64,000 nt of DNA, from NCBI GenBank assembly GCA_011523505.1, contig WTGP01000027.1, positions 102,001-166,000 on the forward strand. Reading direction: 5' to 3'. Positions 44,441 to 54,741 of the stretch are shown piece by piece. Position numbers and translations under genes: made by a program. The notes beneath the pieces were generated by a model that was not told where the DNA came from, did not search any database, and was given only the letters and a program-made list of their open reading frames with translations. Source of the DNA: Gammaproteobacteria bacterium. Its GTDB lineage: Bacteria > Pseudomonadota > Gammaproteobacteria > Steroidobacterales > Foliamicaceae. The stretch's first letter is position 1. Every line of letters begins with the position of its first letter.

Positions 44441-44905
44441 ATGCCGGGCCTCTACTACGAGGACTGCGAGGTCGGCGCCGTGATCAGGCACGCACTGCGC
44501 CGCACGGTTACCGAAGCCGACAACCTTCTTTTTTCGACGCTCACCCACAACCCCTCGCCCCTGCATCTCGACGAGGAGTACATGCGCGCTACCGAGTTCG
44601 GCCAGCGAATCGTGAACAGCTGCTTTACGCTGAGCCTGATGACCGGCGTGTCCGTGGGCGATACGACCATGGGGACGGCCGTCGCCAACCTGGGTTGGGA
44701 AGACGCGCGTTTCCCCAGGCCCGTTTTTCACGGCGATACGTTGCGGATCGAGACCGAAATCCTGGACAAGCGCGAGAGCCAATCGCGCCCGGACGCCGGT
44801 GTCGTGACCTTCGCCCATCGCGCGTACAACCAGAACGACGAGCTGGTGGGGCATTGCCGGCGCGTCGCGCTGATGCAAAAACGCCCGGCGGGCGGCCAGG
44901 CCTAG
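44441..44905 (+). CDS. MaoC-family (R)-hydratase
   Basis: A 154-residue hot-dog-fold hydratase. The overall layout ([25 protein letters not shown] followed by SLMTG and [13 protein letters not shown]) matches the MaoC dehydratase group, with the catalytic Asp/His region in [10 protein letters not shown]. It hydrates an enoyl-CoA, plausibly the product of a carboxylase step. It runs with the MccB-like gene. Its stop overlaps the convergent htpX stop by 4 bp. Confidence 0.85.
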   Translation: MPGLYYEDCEVGAVIRHALRRTVTEADNLLFSTLTHNPSPLHLDEEYMRATEFGQRIVNSCFTLSLMTGVSVGDTTMGTAVANLGWEDARFPRPVFHGDTLRIETEILDKRESQSRPDAGVVTFAHRAYNQNDELVGHCRRVALMQKRPAGGQA

Positions 44906-45801
44906 AAACTGAGCGACCTCAGCGCCTGTATGCGCGCGTCCAGCGGAGGGTGTGAGGAAAACATGCGCCGGATGCCGGAACGCGCCGAGGCCGAAATGCC
45001 GAAGGCCGCCATCGACTCGGGCATGGACTGGCCGCGGCCGTAGTTGCGCTTCAACGATTCCAGCGCGTTGATCATGGAGCCCCGGCCGGCCAGGCGGGCC
45101 CCGGCCGCGTCGGCGCGAAACTCCCGGCGGCGTGAGTACCACATCACGATGGCGCTGGCCAGGATGCCGAAAACGATCTGGGCGGCGATGGTGACGACGA
45201 AGTAGCCGATGCCCAGGCCACGCTCGTTGCGCAAGACGACCCGGTCGACGATAAAGCCCACGATCCGCGAGAAGAACAGCACAAAGGTGTTCAGGACTCC
45301 CTGCAGCAAGGTCAGCGTCACCATGTCGCCGTTGGCCACGTGGCCGATTTCGTGACCCAGCACGGCCCGCACCTCTTCGCGGCGCATGTGGCGGAGCAGC
45401 CCTTCGCTCACGGCCACCAGCGACTTGTTCCGCCGGGCGCCGGTGGCGAAGGCGTTGGGCTCCGGCGCCGGGAAGATCCCCACTTCGGGCGTCTCGATTC
45501 CGGCGCGTCTGGCCAGCTCCCGGGTGGTGTCCAGCAGCCAGACCTCGGTCGGGTTGGAGGGCGCGTCGATGATCTGCGTGCGGGTTACCCGCTTGGCCAT
45601 CCACTTCGACAGGAAAAGGGACAGGAACGCTCCCCCGAAACCGAAAAACGCGCAGAAAATGAAAAGGCTGGTGTAATTCGGTGCGTGCTCGCCCAACGCT
45701 TCCATGACCATGCGGTCGACTCCCAGAAGGTTCAGGACCAATGCGGCAACCGCAAGGACTGCGATGTTGGTCAGGATGAACAGCGAGATGCGGTTGAACA
45801 T
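44902..45801 (-). CDS. htpX: Membrane zinc protease HtpX
   Basis: A 299-residue M48 protease. Two N-terminal transmembrane segments (about 6-26, 44-64), then HEIGH at residues 150-154 in [14 protein letters not shown], two more membrane segments, and the third ligand in [12 protein letters not shown]. It degrades misfolded inner-membrane proteins under envelope stress. It lies alone on the minus strand. The 120 bp between it and the oxidoreductase gene is the divergent promoter region. Confidence 0.95.
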   Translation of the reverse strand: MFNRISLFILTNIAVLAVAALVLNLLGVDRMVMEALGEHAPNYTSLFIFCAFFGFGGAFLSLFLSKWMAKRVTRTQIIDAPSNPTEVWLLDTTRELARRAGIETPEVGIFPAPEPNAFATGARRNKSLVAVSEGLLRHMRREEVRAVLGHEIGHVANGDMVTLTLLQGVLNTFVLFFSRIVGFIVDRVVLRNERGLGIGYFVVTIAAQIVFGILASAIVMWYSRRREFRADAAGARLAGRGSMINALESLKRNYGRGQSMPESMAAFGISASARSGIRRMFSSHPPLDARIQALRSLSF

Positions 45802-45921
45802 GGGGGACTGCTCCGGCGCGTCGAAAGCGTGTAACTAGTATATGGGGACGAATACCGCGGTTTTGCAAGGCGAGGCAACGCTTGCGGCGCTTCGCGCTCG
45901 GAGCCTACACTTGCCGGTCTG

Positions 45922-47496
45922 ATGTCGGATTTTGACGTGATTGTGATCGGCGGCGGGGTCAACGGCCTGGCCTGCGCGGCGACCCTCACGCGCGAGGGGT
46001 TGAGCTGCTGCGTGCTTGAGCGCAACAGCTACGTGGGCGGCGGCGCGGTAACGCGCGAAGTGACGCTGCCGGGATTCCGGCACGACCTGTACGGCTCTTC
46101 GCACGTATGGATCCACTGCAACGCCGACTTCAAGGCGATCCAGCCGGAACTGGAGCGCTTCGGGCTGAAATACATCGAGCCGGACGACCACATCACGGGC
46201 CATCCGGACCAGGGCGGCGGGCCGGGCATCGTGGTTTACAAGAGCGTGGAGCGCACCTGCGAGTCCATCGCCGCCTATTCGTCCGCGGACGCTCGCCGCT
46301 ACGCCGCGATCTGCGATGACTTCGAGCAGATCCGCGAAGGTTTCATCAAGGCTTTCTTCTCGCCCCCGACGCCGCCGAGCACGTTGCCGCGCGCGCTGGA
46401 GCGGAGCGTGGACGGTCTCAAGCGCCTGCGCGAGTTTTCCATGTCGGCGCGCGCCTGGGTGGAGGCCAACTTCGAGAACGATTTCGTGCGGGCGATGATG
46501 CTGAACTGGGCGCTGGCGCCGCAGATACTCCCGGACCAGGAGGGCGCGGGGCAGTCCTTCTACATCATGATCCCGGCGATTCACCACTACGGCCAGGCGA
46601 TCCCCGAAGGCGGGAGCCAGCAACTGCCCAGGGCGATGGCGGCCTTCCTGGAAGGCAACGGCAGCCGCGTCATGACGTCGTCCCCGGTCGAGCAGATCGT
46701 CGTGGAGCAGGGACGCGCATGCGGCGCGCGCCTGGAGTCCGGCGAGACGGTGCGCGCGCGCCGGGCGGTCGTGTCCGCGCTGGAGCCGCGCCAGACTTTC
46801 CTGCGCATGCTGGACGACGATTTGCTGGACGACGGATTCCTGGAAATGGTGCGCGGCTACTCCTTCGGCAGGATCACGGTCTGCCGGGTGCACCTGGCGC
46901 TGAAGGAACCGCCGCGCTTCGTCAACGGCGAGAGCATGAGCCGTTGCGCCTTCCACCGCATGACCGACAGCATGCCGCAGCTGTTGAAGTTCTACGGCGA
47001 ACTGGCCATGGGCCTGCCGCCGTCCGACCCGTTCCTGTGGTCGGCATGCTGGACGCTGCTCGACCCGACGCGGGCGCCCGACGGCGGGCACACCCTGATA
47101 TTTGATACCTTCGTTTCCAATTGGCTGGCCGATGGCCGCACCTGGGGCGAAATCGGCGAAAACTATGCGCGCGATGTGCTGCTGCCCAAGCTGCGCCAGT
47201 ACGCGCCCAACATCGGCGGGGACAACATTCTCGGACAGCATGTGGAAACTGGCGAGAGCCTGGAGCGCGCCAATCCGTCGTTCGTCGAAGGAACCACCAA
47301 CGGCGGCGAACGGATCGCTTCGCAGCTCGGCTATTTCCGGCCGTTTCCGGGCTATGCGCACTACCGTTCGCCGGTGCAGGGCCTGTACATGACCGGGCCG
47401 CACTGTCATCCCGGCGGCGGGATCTCGGCCATGGGCACGATCACCGCGCGGGTCATGCTGGACGACTTCGGTATCCGCGAGGCGGATTTCTGGTAA
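45922..47496 (+). CDS. Phytoene dehydrogenase-like FAD oxidoreductase
   Basis: A 524-residue protein with the N-terminal dinucleotide fold VIVIGGGVNGLACAATL and EGLSCCVLERNSYVGGGA, as in the CrtI/PDSX group, and a C-terminal FAD segment GLYMTGPHCHPGGGISAMGTI. PDSX proteins (human PYROXD2-like) are not carotenoid enzymes in most bacteria; there are no carotenoid genes near. The substrate is unknown. The nitrilase gene follows after 51 bp, so the two may act on one compound. Confidence 0.86.
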   Translation: MSDFDVIVIGGGVNGLACAATLTREGLSCCVLERNSYVGGGAVTREVTLPGFRHDLYGSSHVWIHCNADFKAIQPELERFGLKYIEPDDHITGHPDQGGGPGIVVYKSVERTCESIAAYSSADARRYAAICDDFEQIREGFIKAFFSPPTPPSTLPRALERSVDGLKRLREFSMSARAWVEANFENDFVRAMMLNWALAPQILPDQEGAGQSFYIMIPAIHHYGQAIPEGGSQQLPRAMAAFLEGNGSRVMTSSPVEQIVVEQGRACGARLESGETVRARRAVVSALEPRQTFLRMLDDDLLDDGFLEMVRGYSFGRITVCRVHLALKEPPRFVNGESMSRCAFHRMTDSMPQLLKFYGELAMGLPPSDPFLWSACWTLLDPTRAPDGGHTLIFDTFVSNWLADGRTWGEIGENYARDVLLPKLRQYAPNIGGDNILGQHVETGESLERANPSFVEGTTNGGERIASQLGYFRPFPGYAHYRSPVQGLYMTGPHCHPGGGISAMGTITARVMLDDFGIREADFW

Positions 47497-47547
47497 TTGA
47501 GAATGGCGTCCTTTCCCGGTCGGGAAGCGACGCTGGAGGAACGACTG

Positions 47548-48699
47548 ATGAGCAGAATCGAGAAATACACGGGCATGGTGATACAGCCGCACGTAACGGT
47601 GGCCGAAGACCGCGGCGACATCGAGCGCAACCTCGACCGGGTGCTGAACATGATCGACTTCGGCGTGGGCTACTTCTGGGAGCTGCCGGTGAAGCTGGTA
47701 GTGCTGCCCGAATACTTCCTGCAGGGCGTGACCACCCCGGGCAAGGGCGAGCACGGCATCGAGGGCTTCATGAAAAAGGCGATCACCTTCGACGGCCCGG
47801 AGATGCGCGCGCTCGGCGACAAGGCGCGCGAGTACGGGCTTTACATCTCCGGCGGCGGAGTGGTGGAGCAGGTCCCCGAGTTTCCCGACCGCTGGTTCAA
47901 CGCCGCCTTCGTGATCGGGCCCTCCGGCGAGGTGGTCCTTCGCTACCACAAGTGGCACATCCCGGCCAATATCGGCCTGGGGACCAGCCCCCACGACCTG
48001 CTCGACCAATACCGCGAGGTGTTCGGCGCCGACATCAAGGACCTGTTTCCGGTGATCGATACGGAAATCGGCAAGCTGGGCACGATGACCTGCCACGACG
48101 GCTGCACGCCGGAGGTCTCGCGCGCGCTGGGCTACAACGGCTGCGAGGTGCTCTGCCATCCCACCGCGCTGCAGGAGATCGAAGGCGTGAGCGAGCCCTG
48201 GGACTTCTGGACCTTCACCCGCCGCACCCGGGCGCACGACAACATGTGCTACCTGCTGGGCTCGAACTGGGGCACGGTCGATTACGACTACTATCCCAGG
48301 GCCTTCTGCCCGGGCGGTTCGTTCATCATCGACTACACCGGCATGATGCTGCGTCACGCCAACTATCCGCAGGAGCAGGTGATCGGCGCCACCATCGACA
48401 TCGAGGCGTTGCGCGAGCATCGTTCGCGCTGCGGCCATAACTGCTGGGTGGACGTGCGCACCGAGGGCTTCAAACAGATCTACGAAAACCCGATCTACCC
48501 GCCCAACCAGTTTCCGCCCGGCAAGCCGCCGCGCACGCTGGCCGACAAGATGGGGCCGCTGGACACCGTGTTCAAGGACATCTACGGGCGCGGCCAGTTC
48601 ATGCCGCCCGCCGGCATGACGGTCGAGGACATGCCGAAGCTGCACCGCAAGCGCGTCGGCGCAGCCCAGGACCGCGGCACGCTGAAGAAGAGCGACTAG
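47548..48699 (+). CDS. Nitrilase-superfamily amidohydrolase
   Basis: About 383 residues. The ATG at 47548 is preceded by GGAGG. The Glu-Lys-Cys triad is readable: Glu in VLPEYFLQG, Lys in RYHKWHIP, Cys in MTCHDGCTPEVSR. The second acid lies in the region after FNAAFVIGPSGEVV. The extra C-terminal 90 residues (YPPNQFPPGKPPRTL and on) are longer than in simple nitrilases and closer to formamidase/aliphatic amidase length. It hydrolyses a C-N bond of an amide or nitrile. Confidence 0.87.
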   Translation: MSRIEKYTGMVIQPHVTVAEDRGDIERNLDRVLNMIDFGVGYFWELPVKLVVLPEYFLQGVTTPGKGEHGIEGFMKKAITFDGPEMRALGDKAREYGLYISGGGVVEQVPEFPDRWFNAAFVIGPSGEVVLRYHKWHIPANIGLGTSPHDLLDQYREVFGADIKDLFPVIDTEIGKLGTMTCHDGCTPEVSRALGYNGCEVLCHPTALQEIEGVSEPWDFWTFTRRTRAHDNMCYLLGSNWGTVDYDYYPRAFCPGGSFIIDYTGMMLRHANYPQEQVIGATIDIEALREHRSRCGHNCWVDVRTEGFKQIYENPIYPPNQFPPGKPPRTLADKMGPLDTVFKDIYGRGQFMPPAGMTVEDMPKLHRKRVGAAQDRGTLKKSD

Positions 48700-48713
48700 G
48701 CGGGGGCAGCGGA

Positions 48714-49061
48714 ATGCGCGTGAAAAGCGACCTGGCCGACCTCGATATCAAACTCGGGCGCATCAGCCGCCAGGGCGATGAACTGGTGGTGGACAGCGCG
48801 CCGGAGAGCAACCTGGACGCGCGCATCCGGGTTGACGCCTCGGATGCGCGCAGCATGCTGGGCAAGGTCCTTAAATCGGGGGCCGTCTGGAGTTTCCTGC
48901 TTCGCCTGCCGTTTTCACGCCCGGAGCGCGCGCCGGGAACGCCCCGGGATCGAGAGCTTCGCGCCCTCAAAGAAGGCCGGGACGCCGGCGCGCCCCGTTC
49001 CCCGGACAATCCCGCCTGGCGCGAACGGCGCGAGAGCACCGGCCTCAACAAACCTTGGTAG
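48714..49061 (+). CDS. Hypothetical protein between nitrilase and sugar kinase
   Basis: A 115-residue protein of unknown family. The first half is mixed alpha/beta (LADLDIKLGRISRQGDEL, then RIRVDASDARSMLGKVL), with a mildly hydrophobic stretch SGAVWSFLLRLPF; the second half is Arg/Pro-rich and probably disordered. It starts 14 bp after the nitrilase stop and ends 29 bp before kdgK, so it lies inside the unit. Its codon use is like its neighbours. Real, but no function suggested. Confidence 0.6.
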   Translation: MRVKSDLADLDIKLGRISRQGDELVVDSAPESNLDARIRVDASDARSMLGKVLKSGAVWSFLLRLPFSRPERAPGTPRDRELRALKEGRDAGAPRSPDNPAWRERRESTGLNKPW

Positions 49062-49090
49062 GCTATAGGGCCTGATTGGCGGGAACGGTT

Positions 49091-50095
49091 ATGGCGAAAA
49101 TCACGGGATTCGGGGAAATCATGCTGCGGCTGGCCACACCGCGCGGCCAGGTGCTGGACGGCGCCCAATCGCTGGAGGTGGATTTCGGCGGCGCCGAAGC
49201 GAACACGATCATCGCGCTCGCGCGCCTGGGCCATGACGCGCAGTTCGTGACCGGCCTGCCGGACAACGACTGGGGCCGACGCGCAGCGGCCATGCTGGCT
49301 TCCGCCGGCGTGCGGCGCAGTACGAGGTATATCGACGGCGCGCGCATGGGAACCTATTTTCTGGAGAGCGGCGCCGGCCTGCGCGGCGGCAGGGTAATTT
49401 ACGACCGCAGGGATTCGGCTTTCGCAGTCTGCGACTGGTCGGACCTCGACTGGTCACGGCTGCTTGCCGATGCCGACTGGCTGCATCTGAGCGGCATCAC
49501 GCTGGCGCTCTCGGAATCCGCTGCCGACGCCTGCGAGAATGCCGCGAAGGCGGCGCGGGAAGCGGGTTGCCGGGTGTCTTTCGACTGCAATTACCGCGCC
49601 GCGCTGTGGGCCGATACCCGTTCCTTCGGGGCGGCCTGCCGCAGGATCGTCGCGCTGGCCGACCTCGTGTTCTGCGGTTGCCGGGAGATTCGCTGGATTA
49701 TCGACCAGCCGCGCCCCGACGAGATCTCTCCGGACCCGGCGCACGGCTTCGGCCTGCTCGGGGACGTGGCCCCGCACATGACGGTACTGGCGGGAACCCT
49801 GCACGAGAAGGACGATAGCGGCGCGCCCAAGCTCGGCGGGTTCGCGACCAACGGCGAAGAATCCGCCAAGCTGGAGCCGCATGGCCTGGGCCAGGTCGTG
49901 GATCCGGTGGGAGGGGGCGACGCCTATGCGGCGGGCGTGCTGCACGGCCTGGCGGAAGGCTGGTCGGTGGTCAGGGCCGCCGAGTTCGCCCTCGCCGCGG
50001 CCGCGCTGAAGCACACCATCATGGGCGATCAGCTGCGCGCCACGCCCGCCGAGGTGATGCGCTACGCGGTCAACGGCGGAGCCGTCTCCCGCTGA
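49091..50095 (+). CDS. kdgK: 2-keto-3-deoxygluconate kinase (PfkB family)
   Basis: About 334 residues, ATG at 49091. The PfkB pattern is clear: ITGFGEIMLRLATPRG, FGGAEANTIIALARLG, RMGTYFLESGAG, VSFDCNYRAALW and the catalytic DPVGGGDAYAAG (GGGD where many family members have GAGD). It phosphorylates 2-keto-3-deoxygluconate, the product of the mannonate dehydratase encoded 1 kb away on the other strand. It ends 21 bp from the convergent SOUL gene. Confidence 0.87.
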   Translation: MAKITGFGEIMLRLATPRGQVLDGAQSLEVDFGGAEANTIIALARLGHDAQFVTGLPDNDWGRRAAAMLASAGVRRSTRYIDGARMGTYFLESGAGLRGGRVIYDRRDSAFAVCDWSDLDWSRLLADADWLHLSGITLALSESAADACENAAKAAREAGCRVSFDCNYRAALWADTRSFGAACRRIVALADLVFCGCREIRWIIDQPRPDEISPDPAHGFGLLGDVAPHMTVLAGTLHEKDDSGAPKLGGFATNGEESAKLEPHGLGQVVDPVGGGDAYAAGVLHGLAEGWSVVRAAEFALAAAALKHTIMGDQLRATPAEVMRYAVNGGAVSR

Positions 50096-50116
50096 AGCGC
50101 AACGTAGAAGCGGCGG

Positions 50117-50866
50117 TTACCGCAGGGTAACCAACACTTCGTTGCGGCGCAGGGGCGGGATCGTCCAGGGCGGGTTGTATCCCGCTACACGCCAATCGCC
50201 CTCGTGCTCGATGCCGCGGTCGTCAAGCCAGTCAACCAGACGCTTGCGTTCCCGCTCCGCGTTCCTGTCGCTCATGAAACCGCTGAAGCGGACGCTGGCC
50301 ACGCGGCGCGGCGGCACGTCCCGGACCATGACAGCCGGATTGGATGGTACCGGCGAGTTTTCCGCCGTATAGCCCTCAGGCAATACGAAAGCCATCCTCC
50401 AGGAGTCCATCGCAGCGCCGGCAAGTGCCGGGCCCTGGCTGGCGCCGGAGTACTCCGCGGGGCTCATGACCACGGGTGCGGTCATCTGGATCTTTTCGCC
50501 GCGCGGCTCCATTTCCACCGGAGCGGTCATTTCGATCTTGCGCTTGCCGCTGTTCGCGCCGGATATGTAGCGCACCAGCCGGCCGAACCCGGTTCGGGTG
50601 GCGGCGTCGAAAGGAGGCGAGACCATCGTTTCCGCAATCGCGTAGCCGTCGTAATCGCGGACCTGGAAATCTCCGTCCTCAATGACGACGTTGTAAGCCG
50701 GCTCTTCCGCGGCCTTTCCGCCGAACGCGGAGCAGGCTGCTACCGAGGCGGCCGTCACGATGCCGAGCATGCCGGTTCGAACGGTCTTTCGGGCTGGAAC
50801 TGACGCGGGCGCGAACTGCGTCCTGCCGTTGGTGGAGGTGCTTGGATTGAATGTCGAGGTTTTCAT
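50117..50866 (-). CDS. SOUL-family heme-binding lipoprotein
   Basis: About 249 residues. The hydrophobic N-terminus ends in a lipobox (ASVAAC), so the protein is probably lipid-anchored. The body has the SOUL/HEBP pattern: YNVVIEDGDFQVRDYDGYAIAET, then GANSGKRKIEMTAPVEM, and WRMAFVLPEGY, typical of heme-binding proteins 1 and 2. An ATG at 50866 with GAGGA upstream is chosen; an ATG at 50770 just before the signal segment is the other choice. Bacterial SOUL proteins are little studied. Confidence 0.85.
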   Translation of the reverse strand: MKTSTFNPSTSTNGRTQFAPASVPARKTVRTGMLGIVTAASVAACSAFGGKAAEEPAYNVVIEDGDFQVRDYDGYAIAETMVSPPFDAATRTGFGRLVRYISGANSGKRKIEMTAPVEMEPRGEKIQMTAPVVMSPAEYSGASQGPALAGAAMDSWRMAFVLPEGYTAENSPVPSNPAVMVRDVPPRRVASVRFSGFMSDRNAERERKRLVDWLDDRGIEHEGDWRVAGYNPPWTIPPLRRNEVLVTLR

Positions 50867-50942
50867 GGCAGTGTCCTCGACCTCCCCGCCAATCACCCTG
50901 AGTATACGCCTGTTTTTTGCGTATGGATTCGGTGGTCCGCTG

Positions 50943-52157
50943 CTACCAGTTCCAGAGAGTGCCGTCCTCCAGGCGGTTGACCGGGAGCGAGGCCGGACGG
51001 TAGGGATACTTCGCCGCGAGTTTTTCGTCGATGTCCACGCCGTGGCCGGGCGCTTCACCCGGATGCAGGTATCCGTCTTCGAAGCGCCAGGCGCGGGGGA
51101 AAACGGCGTCGGTTTCCTCCGTGTGGCGCATGTATTCCTGGATGCCGAAATTCGGCACCGACAGGTCGAAGTGGAGCGCCGCGCCCATGCTGACCGGGGA
51201 GAGGTCGGTGGCGCCGTGGCAGCCGGTGCGCACCTGGTAGAGCGCCGCGAGCGCGGCGATCTGGCGCAGGTGGGTGATGCCGCCGGCGTGAGGGACGGTG
51301 CAGCGGATGTAGTCGATCAGCTGGTTCTCGATCAGTTCCTTGCAGTCCCAGATGGTGTTGAAGACTTCGCCCACCGCCAGCGGTGTCGTCGTGTGCGAGC
51401 GGATCAGCCGGAAGGATTCCTGGTTCTCGGCCGGAGTGGGGTCCTCCATCCAGAACAACGCGTAGGGTTCCAGCGCCTTGCCCAGGCGGCCGGCCTCGAT
51501 GGGCGTGAGGCGGTGATGCACGTCGTGCAGCAGGTGTGGCGTGAATCCGTATTCCTCGCGCAGCGCCGCGAAAAGTTCGGGCACGGAGTTGAGGTATTTC
51601 TCGGACGACCAGACGTTCTCCTCCGGGAGCGCCGACGAGGCCGGTTCGTAATACATCCGGTCCTTGCTTACGCCGTAGGTCCCGGTAAGTCCCGGGACGC
51701 CGCACTGGGCGCGCACGGCCTTGTAGCCGAGTTCCAGGTAGCGGCCAACCTCTTCCACCGCCGCGGCCACGTCTTCGCCGTTGGCGTGGCCGTAGCAGAG
51801 TACGCGGTCGCGGCTTCGACCGCCCAGCAACTGGTAGAGGGGCATCCCCGCGGCCTTTGCCTTGATGTCCCAGAGCGCGGTGTCCACCGCGCCGATCGCG
51901 GTCATCGTGACCGGCCCACGGCGCCAGTAAGCGCCTCGATAGAGGTATTGCCAGGTGTCCTCGATGCGGTCGGCCTCGCGCCCGATCAGCGTGGGGATCA
52001 CGTGGTCGTTCAGATAGCTGACGACCGCCATTTCCCGCCCGTTGAGCGTGGCGTCGCCGAGGCCGTGGACGCCGTCGTCCGTGACGATCTTCAGCGTAAC
52101 GAAATTGCGCCCCGGACAGGTCACGATCACGCGGGCTTCGGCAATCCGTGGCATCAA
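50943..52157 (-). CDS. manD: Mannonate dehydratase of the enolase superfamily
   Basis: A 404-residue ManD/RspA-type protein. Signatures are [36 protein letters not shown], the metal-ligand region [38 protein letters not shown] and [19 protein letters not shown]. The length matches ManD (about 400). It dehydrates D-mannonate to 2-keto-3-deoxygluconate, which KdgK takes up. The ALDH stop overlaps its ATG by 4 bp, so the two are co-translated. Confidence 0.92.
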   Translation of the reverse strand: MMPRIAEARVIVTCPGRNFVTLKIVTDDGVHGLGDATLNGREMAVVSYLNDHVIPTLIGREADRIEDTWQYLYRGAYWRRGPVTMTAIGAVDTALWDIKAKAAGMPLYQLLGGRSRDRVLCYGHANGEDVAAAVEEVGRYLELGYKAVRAQCGVPGLTGTYGVSKDRMYYEPASSALPEENVWSSEKYLNSVPELFAALREEYGFTPHLLHDVHHRLTPIEAGRLGKALEPYALFWMEDPTPAENQESFRLIRSHTTTPLAVGEVFNTIWDCKELIENQLIDYIRCTVPHAGGITHLRQIAALAALYQVRTGCHGATDLSPVSMGAALHFDLSVPNFGIQEYMRHTEETDAVFPRAWRFEDGYLHPGEAPGHGVDIDEKLAAKYPYRPASLPVNRLEDGTLWNW

Positions 52158-53644
52158 TCCATCCTCGCCATGATCGACTTGGTTTCCATGTAGATCTTGA
52201 GGCCCTCGAGGCCGTGCTCGCGGCCCCAGCCGGACTGCTTGTAGCCGCCGATCGGCATCGACAGTTCGGGGATGCCGTGCGAGTTGATCCAGACGATGCC
52301 GGACTCCAGGCTTTCGGCGATCTCGTGCCCCCGCGCCAGGTTGCCGGTCCAGACGCTCGCAGCGAGACCGTATCGGCTTTGATTGGCCAGGCGGACGGCC
52401 TCCTCCGCCGTGTCGAAGGGCGTTACGGTCACGACGGGGCCGAAGACTTCCTCGCGCGTGATGCGCATTTCCTCGCCGGCGTCGGCGAAAACCGTCGGCG
52501 GATAGAAATAGCCCTGGCCCGCCAGCGGTTCTCCGCCGGCGACCAGCCGAGCGCCCTCGCTCACGCCGGATTGAACAAGTTCGTGAACGGAATCGCGGTG
52601 CGAAGCGCTGATCAGCGGACCCATCTCCGAGTCGGGATCAAGGCCGGGTCCCAGCCTGAGCCCGCGAGCGGTTTCCGCCAGACCGTCAAGGACCTCCCGG
52701 TAAACGCCGCGTTCGGCATATACGCGGGAGCCCGCCACGCATACCTGCCCGGCGTTGGCAAAAATGGCGTCGGCGGCTCCGGCAATCGCTCGGGGCAAGT
52801 CAGCATCGCCGAAGATCAGCACCGGCGACTTGCCTCCAAGTTCCAGCGAAAGGCGCTTCAGATTGCCCCGCGCATCCGCCAGTAATTGTTTCCCCACCTC
52901 GGTGGATCCGGTAAACGCTACCTTGTTCACGTCCGGATGACGGGCCAGGTGTTGTCCCAGCTTGCCCCCGGGGCCGGGCAATATGCTCACCACGCCTTCG
53001 GGCACCCCCGCTTCCAGCAGCAGGCGCCCCAGGTATAGCGCCGTCAACGGAGTGATTTCCGCCGGCTTGAGAATGCAACTGCAGCCGGCGGCCAGCGCCG
53101 GCGCCAGTTTCCAGGCGGCCATGACCAGCGGTCCGTTCCAGGGCACGATCTGCACCGCGACCCCCACGGGCTCGTTGCGGATCAGGCCGTGGAAGCGCTG
53201 ACCCGGAACCGAGGGATCGAAGGTGGCGCCGGGCAGTTTTGTGCACCAGCCGGCGTAGTAGCGGAAGGTCTCGGCCGCATGGGCGACTTCGCCGTGCAGG
53301 GCGGCGGCGTAGAGCTTTCCGCCGTTCAGCGTTTCCAGTTCCGCCAGCGTTTGTGCGTCTCGCTCAATCAGTTCCGCCACGCGCAGCAGCACCCGCTGCT
53401 TGTGCGCCGGCGTCTGTCCGCTCCAGCGCCGGTCCAGAAAGGCCGCGCGGGCCGCGGCTACCGCATCGTCCGCCTGCTCCAGTGATGCGGGCGCGACGTT
53501 TGCGATCGTCCTGCCTTGCGCGGGATCGATGATCGGCTTCGAATCGCCGCCTTCTCCGGCAACCCAGTTCCCTCCGACGAGCGCAAGATGCTCTCCGGCC
53601 AGCAAGTCCAGCGCCGCTTGCGAAACCTCGTGGTGGGTGCTCAT
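52154..53644 (-). CDS. Aldehyde dehydrogenase
   Basis: About 496 residues. The catalytic pattern is complete: [43 protein letters not shown] (Glu), and [11 protein letters not shown] (Cys). The C-terminus reads [19 protein letters not shown]. The frame is open to 53827, but the ATG at 53644 gives the family start. It is the first gene of an ALDH-manD pair. It could oxidise an aldehyde of a sugar acid; the exact substrate is not clear. Confidence 0.93.
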   Translation of the reverse strand: MSTHHEVSQAALDLLAGEHLALVGGNWVAGEGGDSKPIIDPAQGRTIANVAPASLEQADDAVAAARAAFLDRRWSGQTPAHKQRVLLRVAELIERDAQTLAELETLNGGKLYAAALHGEVAHAAETFRYYAGWCTKLPGATFDPSVPGQRFHGLIRNEPVGVAVQIVPWNGPLVMAAWKLAPALAAGCSCILKPAEITPLTALYLGRLLLEAGVPEGVVSILPGPGGKLGQHLARHPDVNKVAFTGSTEVGKQLLADARGNLKRLSLELGGKSPVLIFGDADLPRAIAGAADAIFANAGQVCVAGSRVYAERGVYREVLDGLAETARGLRLGPGLDPDSEMGPLISASHRDSVHELVQSGVSEGARLVAGGEPLAGQGYFYPPTVFADAGEEMRITREEVFGPVVTVTPFDTAEEAVRLANQSRYGLAASVWTGNLARGHEIAESLESGIVWINSHGIPELSMPIGGYKQSGWGREHGLEGLKIYMETKSIMARMD

Positions 53645-53700
53645 TGCGGGGCGGTCGCTGTCGTCCTGGCACTGAGGGCGGGACGCCCTCGCTCCCAGGA

Positions 53701-54687
53701 TCAATCCTTCGGCAGCCAGTTCATCATCTTGCGGAGGTTGGCGCCCACGGCCTCGATCGGATGGGCGGCGGTCTTCGCCCGCAGTTCGTGCAGGCGCGGT
53801 TCGCCGTTCTCGAATTCGTCGATCCATTCGCGGGCGAAGGCGCCGGACTGGATGTCGGCCAGGATCTCCTTCATGGCCTTGCGCGACGCCTCGCCCACCA
53901 CCCTGGGTCCGCGCGAATAGTTGCCGTACTCGGCCGTGTCGCTGACCGAATAGTTCATGCGCTTGAGGCCGCCCTCGTAGTAAAGGTCCACGATCAGCTT
54001 GAGTTCGTGCAGCACCTCGAAATAGGCGAGTTCCGGCGGGTAGCCGGCTTCAACCAGCGTCTCGAAGCCGGCCTTGATCAGCTCCTCGGAGCCGCCGCAC
54101 AGCACCGCCTGCTCGCCGAACAGGTCGGTCTCGGTCTCGTCCTTGAAGTTGGTCTCGATCACTCCCGCGCGAATGCCGCCGATACCGTCGGCGTAGCTCA
54201 GGGCCAGGTCCAGCGCACCGCTTGTGGCGTCCTGGTGGACGGCCGCCAGACAGGGCACGCCGGCGCCCTGCAGGTACATACGCCGCACCAGGTGACCGGG
54301 GCTCTTCGGCGCCACCATGAACACGTCCACGTCCGCCGGTGGCTTGACCTGGCCGTACAGCACGCTGAAGCCGTGTCCCACGGCCAGGGCCTGACCGGCC
54401 TCGATGTTGGGCGCCACCGCCGATTCATAGACACGCCGGTGGTGCTGGTCCGGGACCAGGATCATGATCACGTCGCCCCAGGCGGCGGCCGCGTCCATCC
54501 CGAGCACGCTCAAGCCCTGCGATTCCGCCACTTCGCGCGAAGAGGAACCCTCGCGCAGTCCCACCACGACCTGCACGCCGCTTTCCTTGAGGTTCAGGGC
54601 ATGCGCATGCCCCTGGCTTCCGTACCCCAGCACCGCCACCTTGCGGCCACGAATGATGGACAGGTCGGCTTCGTAATGAATTTTCAT
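53701..54687 (-). CDS. ilvC: Ketol-acid reductoisomerase, class I
   Basis: A 328-residue class I KARI. The NADP fold reads [21 protein letters not shown] with VGLREGSSS after it, and the metal/substrate region has [12 protein letters not shown] and [21 protein letters not shown]. It converts acetolactate to dihydroxyisovalerate. It is the last gene of the ilvDBNC operon, 54 bp after ilvN. Confidence 0.96.
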   Translation of the reverse strand: MKIHYEADLSIIRGRKVAVLGYGSQGHAHALNLKESGVQVVVGLREGSSSREVAESQGLSVLGMDAAAAWGDVIMILVPDQHHRRVYESAVAPNIEAGQALAVGHGFSVLYGQVKPPADVDVFMVAPKSPGHLVRRMYLQGAGVPCLAAVHQDATSGALDLALSYADGIGGIRAGVIETNFKDETETDLFGEQAVLCGGSEELIKAGFETLVEAGYPPELAYFEVLHELKLIVDLYYEGGLKRMNYSVSDTAEYGNYSRGPRVVGEASRKAMKEILADIQSGAFAREWIDEFENGEPRLHELRAKTAAHPIEAVGANLRKMMNWLPKD

Positions 54688-54741
54688 ATCAGGCCCTTTG
54701 CTGAATTGATCGATCCGGGGCGTTGGGCCCCTGTAATGGAC

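Noticed and set aside
45922..47496. Carotenoid biosynthesis cluster around the phytoene-dehydrogenase-like gene
   Set aside because: No crtB, crtE or other carotenoid genes nearby; the protein fits the PDSX group better.
45835..48645. 936-codon minus-strand frame opposite the oxidoreductase and nitrilase genes
   Set aside because: It runs through two well-supported genes and reads as His/Arg/Val-rich shadow sequence.
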